From positions 1 to 39,456 of IMG/VR virus record IMGVR_UViG_3300009155_000115: a DNA stretch of 39,456 nt; one strand, written 5' to 3'. Both the position numbers and the translations under genes were made by a program. The stretch is from a virus. The notes beneath the pieces were generated by a model. It did not search any database. It was not told the DNA's origin and was given only the letters and a program-made list of their open reading frames with translations. Below are positions 13,780 through 20,605 of this stretch, in pieces; position 1 is the stretch's first letter, and each line of letters opens with the position of its first letter.

Positions 13780-15248
13780 TGTTTTGCCTTTGCTTTAGCC
13801 CATGCAATGTTTTTAGATTTAATCCAGTTGGCAGTCTTACTCGATGTTGCCTGCGGTTTTGTATGTAAACCCTTTGGATATACGCCGTACTTTTCTTTGT
13901 ATTTGTGTGCTGCCCACCCCTCCTTGTATCCGCGCATCTTTGCGTAATAAAGTAATTCAGAATAGAAGTTTTGATTCTCACTCAGGGCTTCGCGCTTGGT
14001 TGTCTCTAACTCTGTTAGCTCACCTGGGACATTGAGAATTTGTTTGATGGGCTTTTCATACCCGCATTCCCCGCAAGTTCTATCAGGCCAAACCCACAAT
14101 GCACCGCAAGCAGGGCACTTGGCCTCCTTCTTTTCCTGATCTGTCGGTTCCTTCTTTGCAACCTCGGATCCGTTCTCGAGCTCAGTCACACCCTCATCAA
14201 ATAGTTTGTCCCATTCTTTCCTGAAGCGCAAATAATTTCCCGAATGATCCAGCCACAATCCAAATGCCTTACCCTCATATGGGCGCATGACCCTGCCCAT
14301 TTGCTGAACATGACTACTAAATGACTTGGAAAATGGCCGCGCAGACACGCCTATCATCACATCTGAGACGTCAAATCCTCTGGTTAGTATGTCGGTAGCC
14401 ACCAGCCCATTTATAAGCGTGTCAGGCCGCGAGAAATCCTCAATCATTGCGGCCTTGTATTCGTCTTCTTCTTTGTATGAGATCGAAACAAAGTTATAAC
14501 CCGCCGCATTGAACTGCCTGACCAGATCCCTGCCATGCTCGACACCCGAACAAAAGACTACTGTCTTCCTCGGCCCACCAAACACTTCATTCGTCTTGTT
14601 GATCCACTCTTGGACAATGTCCCCTGTAATCTGCATACCGCGCTTGGTTGTTTCATCCTGCGACCACTCGCCAGCAACCTTGTCCGCCCCTGTCATGTCA
14701 ATCTCTTTTGCGATAAAGATCTTGAGCGGGGTAAGCCACTTCTCCTCAATCAGATCACCAGTAGGTTTGGCGCCAACTACATTGGTATACACATCGCCAA
14801 GGCCATTCGTAAAGGGAGTGGCGGTCAGGCCAATCACCTTCATGTCCGGCCGGTCTTTGATAAACTGGATGATTTGTTTGCGCTGGACATGACACTCATC
14901 AATGATGAGCATAGAGACATCGGGGAAATTATCCCGACTCTCTAAAGTTTGTGCGCTGCAGACTTGGATCTTTTCATATGGCCTGTATCGCCAATGATCC
15001 GCCTGCATGACCCCGTGGTTTATCAGATATGCCCCAAGCCTCGTACTGGTTTGATTCACCAACACGATGCGGTCTAAGACCATCGCGACATTCTTGAGCT
15101 TCTTGGCCTCTTCGACCATGACTGCCATGGCCACTTCGGTTTTACCAAAGCCTGTTGGGGCATAAAGTAACTGGCATCTGTGGCCATCTTGAAACCCTTG
15201 GGCGAGCTTATCCACCACCTCCGCTTGATGCGGTCTTAATTTAAGCAT
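13776..15248 (-). CDS. SF2 DEAD/DEAH-type helicase
   Basis: A 490-residue superfamily 2 helicase. Motif Q-like LRPHQAEVVDKL is followed by Walker A YAPTGFGKTEVA (about 29-40), motif II MLIIDECH (about 113-120), motif III LTATPF (about 141-146), and the C-terminal helicase domain with GLVATDILTRGFDV and QQMGRVMRPYEGK (motif VI arginines). After it comes a CPACG...CGECGY zinc ribbon (about 370-390) and a basic tail. It probably unwinds duplex DNA at replication start or remodels recombination intermediates. GGAGAG precedes ATG 15248. With the Toprim gene it forms the replication core here; no DnaB-type helicase is present in the window. Confidence 0.85.
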   Translation of the reverse strand: MLKLRPHQAEVVDKLAQGFQDGHRCQLLYAPTGFGKTEVAMAVMVEEAKKLKNVAMVLDRIVLVNQTSTRLGAYLINHGVMQADHWRYRPYEKIQVCSAQTLESRDNFPDVSMLIIDECHVQRKQIIQFIKDRPDMKVIGLTATPFTNGLGDVYTNVVGAKPTGDLIEEKWLTPLKIFIAKEIDMTGADKVAGEWSQDETTKRGMQITGDIVQEWINKTNEVFGGPRKTVVFCSGVEHGRDLVRQFNAAGYNFVSISYKEEDEYKAAMIEDFSRPDTLINGLVATDILTRGFDVSDVMIGVSARPFSKSFSSHVQQMGRVMRPYEGKAFGLWLDHSGNYLRFRKEWDKLFDEGVTELENGSEVAKKEPTDQEKKEAKCPACGALWVWPDRTCGECGYEKPIKQILNVPGELTELETTKREALSENQNFYSELLYYAKMRGYKEGWAAHKYKEKYGVYPKGLHTKPQATSSKTANWIKSKNIAWAKAKAKQ

Positions 15249-15283
15249 TTCTCTCTCCTGCTGGGATACCGCCCAGCTTCGGT

Positions 15284-16081
15284 TTATTTAACTTCTGCCT
15301 TCTCAGCGCGCCTTTTCCAGTATGCAAGCTGCTTGATCATCTCAGCATTCTTACTCTGAAACTCATTGCGTGATTGAGTCATAGTCCTTAGTTTAAACTC
15401 TAAATCCTTGATTTCAGCTCGCAGCTGTTCAATAGTTTGCTCAATCTCTGTCTTGGCCTCTTCTGATACCGGCATAGACTTGACGGCCAAAGCCACCTTG
15501 AGCTTCTCGTTCTCTTCTACCAAGGCCGTGTGCTCGATAGCCATCTCTTGAAGCTTGTCATCCTCGGTGTATTTCTCGGCCACAGTACCAATGTTAGCCA
15601 CATTGATTGTGCGACCCTTCTTGTCCACCCTCATGGTCACTTCAAGACCCATGGCCTTGCGAACACGGCCGACTGTCATTGCTGACACATCACAGATGAT
15701 TGCAATCTCTACATCGGTTTTGTTACCCAGCTCAACATCATCCAAGGCCATGCGGATTACTCTGCGCCTTTCCTCTGCCGTGCGTGGTTTGCCGTGTTTG
15801 CCATTGGCCTTCAGGCAAGCCAAGAACGCATCGCGCTTGGTGCCTGTGCTGACATTGGACTCGATATCCAAAAAGCCGGCTCGCTTGTGTGCGTGGTAGC
15901 GGTGAAAGCCATCGCTAGGCCAGTAGGACTTGCCATCAAAGAATAAGTCTATTGGGGGAAACTTGTCTTTGCCTTCTAGCAAAATCTCGGTGTAGTGCTG
16001 CACTAATGCGTCATCGATCTCTTCTCTAGGCTGGGTGCCACCATCTAAACGGATCTTTTGCAGTTGGATTCTTTCAGTCAT
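15284..16081 (-). CDS. ParB/Srx-fold protein with helix-turn-helix and coiled coil
   Basis: A 265-residue protein. The N-terminus (about 8-100) is a ParB-like domain: LDGGTQPREEIDDALVQHY, FPPIDLFFDG, then the SDGFHRYHAHKRAG core (about 56-69). A helix-turn-helix follows (TDVEIAIICDVSAMTVGRVR, about 120-140). The C-terminus (about 185-265) is a long Glu/Lys-rich coiled coil. In phages such proteins occur in replication or regulatory modules. Plausible roles are replication-origin recognition or transcription control; ParB-like nuclease activity also occurs in the family. No parA gene is present, so classical partition is unlikely. An AAAGG site supports ATG 16081. Confidence 0.75.
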   Translation of the reverse strand: MTERIQLQKIRLDGGTQPREEIDDALVQHYTEILLEGKDKFPPIDLFFDGKSYWPSDGFHRYHAHKRAGFLDIESNVSTGTKRDAFLACLKANGKHGKPRTAEERRRVIRMALDDVELGNKTDVEIAIICDVSAMTVGRVRKAMGLEVTMRVDKKGRTINVANIGTVAEKYTEDDKLQEMAIEHTALVEENEKLKVALAVKSMPVSEEAKTEIEQTIEQLRAEIKDLEFKLRTMTQSRNEFQSKNAEMIKQLAYWKRRAEKAEVK

Positions 16082-16280
16082 TATTTACCTTTTTCATTGA
16101 TCTAACATATACAGCGAACGATGCAGGCGTATCGCCAACCATCTTATCAAACTCTTTTGCCACCTCTTCCAGGGCGTCATTCCTTATTTTATTGGAGATG
16201 GGATCGAGCTGGCGCTGAATCATCTGCCTCTTGCGCCAGCCTAAAGCCTTCTCCCAAATACTCAATTCTGGTTCACTCAT
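16074..16280 (-). CDS. Small basic hypothetical protein (68 aa)
   Basis: A 68-residue, Lys/Arg-rich helical protein (MSEPELSIWEKALGWRKRQM...). It overlaps the genes on both sides by 8 bp, so it is translated within the replication operon. No family recognised. Confidence 0.5.
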   Translation of the reverse strand: MSEPELSIWEKALGWRKRQMIQRQLDPISNKIRNDALEEVAKEFDKMVGDTPASFAVYVRSMKKVNND

Positions 16281-16911
16281 TTTTTTCCTTTATGTCATAA
16301 AACCAATCATCACCGGCTGACCACTTGCGTGTGCCGTCTACTGTCCAAAAAGACTTTGCTGCCTGAAAGTCGGGGAACTTTGTTTCGGCGGGGATAAGAC
16401 TCTGGTCATACCAAAGGCACCGGTTATTTGGCTGGCAAGCAAACTGGCCGTTGTCTAGCGCAATCCAATTAAAAGACTTGTGTTCCTCGGCCTGCTCAGT
16501 AAAGCCAGTATCCAATGACATCTCATCAGCACAGAAGTCCACAGTAAATAAGTAGCGGCCATAGTGCCAACTCTTATCTTTTCCAAGAAACTTTACGCCA
16601 AGATTACGCAGGCCAATCTTCTCAAGAATTGTGAACCGGTAGCCCATGCAGTCCCACAGCTGTAAAACATCAACAGGTAGATCATCCATACCTTCCTCTT
16701 CGTGCCAGACATAGGCATGAATTGGCAACTTGTCGTACAGCGCGCCGTAGTTGGGTAGCAATGATTCAATACGAAACACCTGGCCGCGCAGGGCTTTGAG
16801 GCTGACCCAGATGGCTGGCTCATATTCCCCATGACCTTTTTGAAAGTTGTAAAGAAACTCTTTACGAACAAAACATTTAATGGGCGGCAGTGACGCCACG
16901 ATGTAACTCAT
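16273..16911 (-). CDS. Conserved hypothetical phage protein (212 aa)
   Basis: A 212-residue protein beginning MSYIVASLPPIKCFVRKEFL, rich in aromatic residues and Trp (YVWHEEEG, KSWHYGRYLFTVDF, NNRCLWYDQSL). The acidic EEEGMDDLP and the Trp/Tyr-rich body resemble an uncharacterised protein present in the replication modules of other phages. There is no recognisable catalytic motif. It overlaps neighbours by 4 and 8 bp. Function unknown. Confidence 0.55.
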   Translation of the reverse strand: MSYIVASLPPIKCFVRKEFLYNFQKGHGEYEPAIWVSLKALRGQVFRIESLLPNYGALYDKLPIHAYVWHEEEGMDDLPVDVLQLWDCMGYRFTILEKIGLRNLGVKFLGKDKSWHYGRYLFTVDFCADEMSLDTGFTEQAEEHKSFNWIALDNGQFACQPNNRCLWYDQSLIPAETKFPDFQAAKSFWTVDGTRKWSAGDDWFYDIKEKNE

Positions 16912-17198
16912 CTGTTCTTCTCCTTGAGCTTGGCTTCAATGGCATCTGCAAACTTTACCCAAAATGATTTGCCGCCCACAATCTGCTTTACTTGGTCGTA
17001 CACAAAAGATTGCTCTTCATCCGTCAGCCCCACCCAAGGCCTAAGCGTCTGTTGCACTTTAGCCTGGGCTGCCATGCCATCTTCATATCCTTGCCCGTAG
17101 GTTTCGTTGTCAGCGTCAATCAATTGTTTAATAAGCGCCAGACTTTCTTCGCATACTCGCGTCAGGCTGTCGATTGCCATGTTGCGTTTGATAATCAT
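16908..17198 (-). CDS. Hypothetical protein (96 aa)
   Basis: I start at ATG 17198 (MIIKRNMAIDSLTRVCEESL) because AAGGGG lies just upstream and the ATG overlaps the previous stop as ATGA; a longer version from 17231 is less likely. The 96-residue protein is helical, with a Gly/Tyr-rich patch (DNETYGQGYEDGMAAQ) and a WVGLTDEEQ motif near residue 60. Such 'LTDEE' segments are common in short phage proteins of unknown role. Confidence 0.55.
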   Translation of the reverse strand: MIIKRNMAIDSLTRVCEESLALIKQLIDADNETYGQGYEDGMAAQAKVQQTLRPWVGLTDEEQSFVYDQVKQIVGGKSFWVKFADAIEAKLKEKNR

Positions 17199-17404
17199 GT
17201 GTTTCCCCTTGCTCGTATGGCGGCGGCACATTCTTCGCCATCATCCATGTACTTGTTCATTGCCTCACACACCCTTGCACACGCCTCACGCTCAATCAGC
17301 ACAGCGGCTTTGATGGCATCAGCTTCCCAATGGTAGGGCTGGCCTTTCATAGAATTCTCACGCAAGATGCGGTCAAACTCATCATCTTCATCTGTATGGA
17401 TCAT
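17195..17404 (-). CDS. Hypothetical protein with EREACARVCE motif (69 aa)
   Basis: A 69-residue protein with AAVLIEREACARVCEAMN followed by ECAAAIRARGN. This two-block signature is widespread in phages and prophages of proteobacteria, but its function is unknown. It overlaps the neighbours on both sides by ATGA. The two cysteine blocks could bind metal (inference). Confidence 0.6.
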   Translation of the reverse strand: MIHTDEDDEFDRILRENSMKGQPYHWEADAIKAAVLIEREACARVCEAMNKYMDDGEECAAAIRARGNT

Positions 17405-17640
17405 TTTCTTGCCCTCTCTTTGATCATCTCATCTGCCATTCTATAAGCGTCATAACTGAGTCCCTCCATCCAGCTGTCATCAGTTAGATGTAGATCCTTC
17501 GATAAAAAGCTTTCAATCAAAGGCGCCACAATCCTAATGGCAAAGTAATCTCTTAGATCCATGCCGTCAGCATCTACGCCAAACCCAGTAATCCGCGCGT
17601 TCTCGTCCACCTTGATGGACTGTCCAGGATATGCTTTCAT
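17401..17640 (-). CDS. Hypothetical protein, GMDLRDYFA family (79 aa)
   Basis: A 79-residue protein, first gene of the replication operon, with a strong AAGGAGG ribosome-binding site before ATG 17640. The block GMDLRDYFAIRIVAPLIESF followed by YDAYRMADEMIKER matches a short protein common in phages and prophages, of unknown function. A promoter with TTGACT/TATATT lies 20-49 bp upstream. Confidence 0.6.
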   Translation of the reverse strand: MKAYPGQSIKVDENARITGFGVDADGMDLRDYFAIRIVAPLIESFLSKDLHLTDDSWMEGLSYDAYRMADEMIKERARK

Positions 17641-17659
17641 ACTAACCTCCTTTGTTAAG

Positions 17660-17689
17660 AATATAACTCATGTATTCTACACAAGTCAA
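17660..17689 (-). promoter_or_regulatory. Sigma70-type promoter of the replication operon
   Basis: On the minus strand TTGACT (17684-17689) is followed after 18 bases by TATATT (17660-17665). A start near 17653 would give a short leader containing AAGGAGG and the ATG at 17640. Both hexamers match consensus at five of six positions. Confidence 0.65.
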
Positions 17690-18029
17690 CTGTTGTATCA
17701 CCAGCTCTGAGCCCTCTTACCCGTTGACCCTCCCTCCCTCACAGGGGACAGAGTAGGAAGGCCAACGACTCTTTATCAAGGTGCTTTGTCCAGTTTTTAT
17801 GTGAACTATCGGCCAGCCAAGCCGCCCTCCCCTGGAATCCCGATAAGGTCAGTTTTCACCATCCTTAACGATCATCTCCCAGCGTACTAGGGTATGTGTC
17901 TTTCGACTACCTTGTTTATTCCGTTCGATTACTCTACTTGGAGGCGCGGGTCACGCCGAGGTTCTGTGTTTCTTGAGTTCAGCCCATACAGGCCATCAGC
18001 TAACGCGCTCTGACGAGTGGCCGCAAAAA
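17690..18029. other. Gene-free region with several RNA-like hairpins
   Basis: No credible ORF lies here on either strand. Read on the minus strand, visible stems include GGTA-GTC-GAAA-GAC-ACA-TACC with a GNRA loop (17891-17911), GGCG/CGCC (17943-17957), GGCCA/TGGCC with an inner TCAG/CTGA stem (17991-18022), and TATCGG/CCGATA (17817-17855). The 9-mer CCAAGCCGC (17827-17835) recurs exactly at 18172-18180, inside the putative small RNA. The region could be a downstream part of a large structured RNA, a second RNA, or a replication/packaging site. Strand is not proven. Confidence 0.4.
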
Positions 18030-18183
18030 GCAAAAAACCCTTATTGAAAGATACGAGCTTTAGGCTTGGTTGCCGCATAAGAGCCTGCTGTAACAGGACA
18101 TCCTAGCTTTGACGAAGCCCGCTCCTTCAATAAGGGTTCGGGGTGTCGTTTTACAGAACTACAACGGGTTACCAAGCCGCTGA
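18030..18183 (-). ncRNA. Putative pseudoknotted small RNA with own promoter and terminator
   Basis: Minus-strand transcript of about 150 nt. A -10/-35 pair lies at 18190-18220. The transcript would contain AACCCTTATTGAA (18126-18138) pairing perfectly over 13 bp with TTCAATAAGGGTT (18036-18048), followed by TTTTTTGCTTTTT as an intrinsic-terminator tail. GGCTTGGT (complement of 18171-18178) can pair over 8 bp with ACCAAGCC (complement of 18063-18070). The two helices interleave (A-B-A'-B'), giving a pseudoknot or two mutually exclusive folds. Smaller hairpins (GCTT/AAGC, CCTG/CAGG) fill the 77-nt interval. Neither strand has a convincing ORF. I do not recognise a known RNA family. Confidence 0.5.
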
Positions 18184-18189
18184 TACAAG

Positions 18190-18220
18190 ATTATAAACAC
18201 GAACGAATACAGTTTGTCAA
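18190..18220 (-). promoter_or_regulatory. Sigma70-type promoter for the putative small RNA
   Basis: On the minus strand TTGACA (18215-18220) and TATAAT (18190-18195) are both perfect consensus hexamers, separated by 19 bases, two more than ideal. A spacer of this length often needs an activator, and an operator-like palindrome is centred about 69 bp upstream of the expected start. Confidence 0.6.
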
Positions 18221-18242
18221 TACCTTTTGCAAAAATATTTCC

Positions 18243-18261
18243 ACTCTAACAGTGTTAGTGT
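18243..18261. promoter_or_regulatory. Operator-like palindrome, site 4
   Basis: ACTCTAACA-G-TGTTAGTGT, with eight of nine arm positions paired. It lies between the terminator of the RuvC-like gene and the promoter of the putative small RNA, about 23 bp upstream of the -35 hexamer. Confidence 0.6.
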
Positions 18262-18262
18262 C

Positions 18263-18294
18263 AAAAAAAATCCCCAAGGGTGAGCTCGGGGATT
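18263..18294 (-). terminator. Rho-independent terminator of the RuvC-like gene
   Basis: On the minus strand AATCCCC and GGGGATT form a 7-bp stem around a 12-base loop, immediately followed by a run of eight T. It lies 34 bp after the stop of the RuvC-like gene and so insulates the small RNA from that transcript. Confidence 0.75.
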
Positions 18295-18327
18295 AACAAA
18301 GGAGAGTGGCAACTGCATTGCCGGTGT

Positions 18328-18789
18328 TTATTCTACACCATAAAACGCAATAAACGCAGCGTCTGCATAGGCTTGGCCGGCGCCCTTCTTATCGAGCTCC
18401 CTCCAAAACGGCCACATCTGTATGGCCAACGTCCTTGAAGCATCCTTGTCCTGACCCACGAGCCCCGCGCGCTTCTTCCATTGACTGGGTGTTACCATCG
18501 ATACAGGTATCTCAAACGCACCAAGCACACCCTGAACCACGCCGGCCGAATGACCGAACGAGAACATCGAGGCCACACCTTGACCAGGCATACTGCTGAC
18601 CAGCTCCACATACGCCTTGATCTCTTCACCATAGATTGATGGCCGAATAAAAGCAGCAAGCGCCGATGCATTCACACGATTGGCCGATCCAATCTTCATA
18701 GTGGGCATCCTGCACCAAGCAACTGGAGTGCTGTTATCCATGATGACAACTGCACCAGACAGGCCGGGGTCTATTCCAATTTTCAACAT
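18328..18789 (-). CDS. RuvC-like Holliday junction resolvase
   Basis: A 153-residue RNase H-fold endonuclease. It has the IGIDPGLSGA first strand with catalytic Asp7, YVELVSSMPGQG with Glu62, and a C-terminal AYADAAFIA block with Asp143. This is the acidic-residue layout of RuvC and phage RuvC-like resolvases, at nearly the normal length. Expected role: cutting four-way junctions during recombination or clearing branched DNA before packaging. It is transcribed alone, away from the ERF gene cluster, and ends at a strong terminator. Start ATG 18789 has only a weak ribosome-binding site. Confidence 0.85.
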   Translation of the reverse strand: MLKIGIDPGLSGAVVIMDNSTPVAWCRMPTMKIGSANRVNASALAAFIRPSIYGEEIKAYVELVSSMPGQGVASMFSFGHSAGVVQGVLGAFEIPVSMVTPSQWKKRAGLVGQDKDASRTLAIQMWPFWRELDKKGAGQAYADAAFIAFYGVE

Positions 18790-18806
18790 ATTTTTCTTTC
18801 AAGGTA

Positions 18807-18836
18807 TTGCAAGACATGAGTTTATGTGGGTACAAT
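18807..18836 (+). promoter_or_regulatory. Sigma70-type promoter of the recombination operon
   Basis: TTGCAA (18807-18812) and TACAAT (18831-18836) are separated by 18 bases, 31 bp before the ATG of the alpha-CTD-like gene. The divergent RuvC-like gene starts at 18789, so this short gap probably serves both directions. Confidence 0.6.
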
Positions 18837-18867
18837 GTGTTGCCGATTATAACCAAAGGAGAGTTAA

Positions 18868-19203
18868 ATGCAAAGAAGAGAGTTCTCGTTTAAGGTGGAA
18901 GACATCACAATTTGTTTTGTGCAGCTGTACAACGACTGTTGGATTTGTAGTCTGCCTAGCGATACGGCAGAAAGACTTGGTCACAAAATCTTGGGCCCGG
19001 ATCTTCCTGTTGACCGACTGGGTGTTCCAAGAAGAATGAGGAATGTTTTTATAGCCGAAAACATAACCACAGTACGTGAATTAATTCAAAGAACTGAAAG
19101 AGACATGATGAGAATTCCAAACTTCTCTCACGTTTCACTTAAACAACTGAAAGAGCAGCTGGCTATATTTGGATTTGAACTTAAAAGGCCGTTACCAAAA
19201 TGA
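18868..19203 (+). CDS. RNA polymerase alpha C-terminal-domain-like protein
   Basis: A 111-residue protein. Residues about 47-107 closely follow the bacterial RpoA C-terminal domain: after VDRLGVPRRMRNVFIAENI comes TTVRELIQRTERDMMRIPNF, then SHVSLKQLKEQLAIFGFEL. The E. coli equivalent has the same 'I..L.QRTE.el...PN.g..SL.eik..La..Gl.L' pattern with its two helix-hairpin-helix elements. Residues 1-46 are unlike RpoA and contain two Cys. It is thus a stand-alone alpha-CTD, without the assembly domain. The known alpha-CTD binds UP-element DNA and activators; a phage copy could redirect or block such contacts (inference). AAGGAG precedes ATG 18868, first gene of the operon. Confidence 0.75.
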   Translation: MQRREFSFKVEDITICFVQLYNDCWICSLPSDTAERLGHKILGPDLPVDRLGVPRRMRNVFIAENITTVRELIQRTERDMMRIPNFSHVSLKQLKEQLAIFGFELKRPLPK

Positions 19204-19727
19204 CCACCCAGCTCTACAGACATTTTGACAAGGATAATAACTTGCTCTATGTTGGTATTTCTTTGAGCACGTTCAATCGCCTGAGCCAGCACAGGGATCA
19301 CTCTAAATGGTTCTTTAACATTACAAATGTAGCGATTGAACACTTTGCTACACGCGAAGAGGCATTGGCGGCAGAGCGAAAAGCAATCAAGTCAGAGAAT
19401 CCTAAGTTCAACATCGCCATGCGTAAGACCATGGCTGAGATTGAAAGGGAGCAAAAGGAGCAGCACAGGCTTACCCAGCTTGCAGTGGCGGAGAAGTTTA
19501 AGTTAACTCAAAGATATGTCCAGCATCAAATAGCATACAAACTTGATGACGTTAGAAATATCTTGAACATAACAAGCAGTGAGCTCAATCGCCATGTTGC
19601 TGAAGGGCGGCTTTCTACCTTTGAAGTTGAAGGAAGAATGTCCTACAAAACCAACGAGATCAAAATGAAAACCATGGTCAGTGGCTGGGCATTGATTGAC
19701 TTCATTAGCTACTTGGAAAAAAAATGA
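19200..19727 (+). CDS. GIY-YIG-type nuclease-domain protein with C-terminal DNA-binding region
   Basis: A 175-residue protein. Residues about 4-75 are a GIY-YIG-like domain: LYRHFDKDNNLLYVGISLST (the Y..G pair), Arg27 in FNRLSQH, then the EEALAAERKAIKSENPKFNI helix with the metal-binding Glu59 and conserved Asn. Residues about 90-170 contain a helix-turn-helix-like stretch (VAEKFKLTQRYVQ) and an excisionase-like end (LNRHVAEGRLSTFEVEGRMS). It could be a small DNA endonuclease or a homing-type enzyme. The ATGA overlap with the alpha-CTD gene suggests coupled expression. The standard 'GIY' triplet is not intact, so activity is uncertain. Confidence 0.65.
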   Translation: MTTQLYRHFDKDNNLLYVGISLSTFNRLSQHRDHSKWFFNITNVAIEHFATREEALAAERKAIKSENPKFNIAMRKTMAEIEREQKEQHRLTQLAVAEKFKLTQRYVQHQIAYKLDDVRNILNITSSELNRHVAEGRLSTFEVEGRMSYKTNEIKMKTMVSGWALIDFISYLEKK

Positions 19728-20605
19728 TCATCACAAACAAACACAACTTACCGCAGACCTTCGTGAACATCATGAAGCGTCCGACTTACTCTAAGGGTAA
19801 GGCAAACATCTCAGCCACCGAGCTGCTGAACTCGCCGCGCATTGTCCAGCTACGCAAGCTTCACGAAGACAAGATCGAGACTGATGTAACAGAGATGGTT
19901 TGGTCTATCTTTGGCACGGCCATTCACGGCGTCCTCGAGCATGGCAAAGACGATAACCACCTGATCGAAGAGCGCTTACACGCTACTGTTGATGGCTGGT
20001 CTATCTCTGGTGCTATTGACTTACAGATCAAGAACGAAGATGGCACAGTCACGATCAACGACTACAAGACTACAGGCGCTTGGTCTGTGATGAATGAGAA
20101 GATCGACTGGGAGTATCAGCTTAACATCTATGCTTGGCTTGTAGAGAAGGTCAAGGGCGACAAGGTTTCCAAGCTGGAGATCGTGGCCATCATTCGAGAC
20201 TGGTCACGGCGTGATGCAGCTGTCAAGGCCGGCTACCCCGATGCACCGATTAAGGTTATCCCCATCCAGCTGTGGCCGATGGAGCAACGCGAAGAATTCA
20301 TTCGCGGCCGGATCAAAGAACACTCCAACGCGCTGTTTGACTTGGAGACTGGAGATGAATTACCGCTATGCACTCCCGATGAAATGTGGGAGAAGCCAAC
20401 AACATATGCGGTTAAAAAGATTGGCGGCGTCAAAGCTAGGAATGTTTGCGCCACCGATGAAGAAGCTCAGGCCAAGCTGGCTGAGTATGGAAAAGAGTAT
20501 GAGATAGAAGTCAGGCAAGGAGAGAGGACGCGATGCGCGAACTTCTGCTCTGTGAGTGGCTTTTGTTCTCAATACAAAGATTATCAACAAGGGAGTAAAT
20601 CATGA
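19724..20605 (+). CDS. PD-(D/E)XK exonuclease, RecB/Cas4-like
   Basis: A 293-residue nuclease. The core shows FGTAIHGVLEHG with His68, an acidic helix (Glu82/83), GAIDLQIKN with Asp99, TINDYKTTG with Asp113 and Lys115, and WEYQLNIYAWLVE with the Gln/Tyr pair. This is the RecB-type PD-(D/E)XK order. The C-terminus has RCANFCSVSGFCSQYK, a Cys trio resembling the remnant of the Cas4/AddB Fe-S cluster. It likely resects DNA ends to make single strands for the ERF annealing protein encoded downstream. ATGA overlaps connect it to both neighbours. Confidence 0.8.
   Translation: MIITNKHNLPQTFVNIMKRPTYSKGKANISATELLNSPRIVQLRKLHEDKIETDVTEMVWSIFGTAIHGVLEHGKDDNHLIEERLHATVDGWSISGAIDLQIKNEDGTVTINDYKTTGAWSVMNEKIDWEYQLNIYAWLVEKVKGDKVSKLEIVAIIRDWSRRDAAVKAGYPDAPIKVIPIQLWPMEQREEFIRGRIKEHSNALFDLETGDELPLCTPDEMWEKPTTYAVKKIGGVKARNVCATDEEAQAKLAEYGKEYEIEVRQGERTRCANFCSVSGFCSQYKDYQQGSKS

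Noticed and set aside
17690-18183. tRNA, tmRNA or RNase P RNA in the gene-free region
   Set aside because: I could not build a cloverleaf or find the conserved RNase P or tmRNA cores on either strand.
18868-19039. Alternative plus-strand frame (ORF from 18680)
   Set aside because: It overlaps the RuvC-like gene antisense and the alpha-CTD frame, with no ribosome-binding site or motif.
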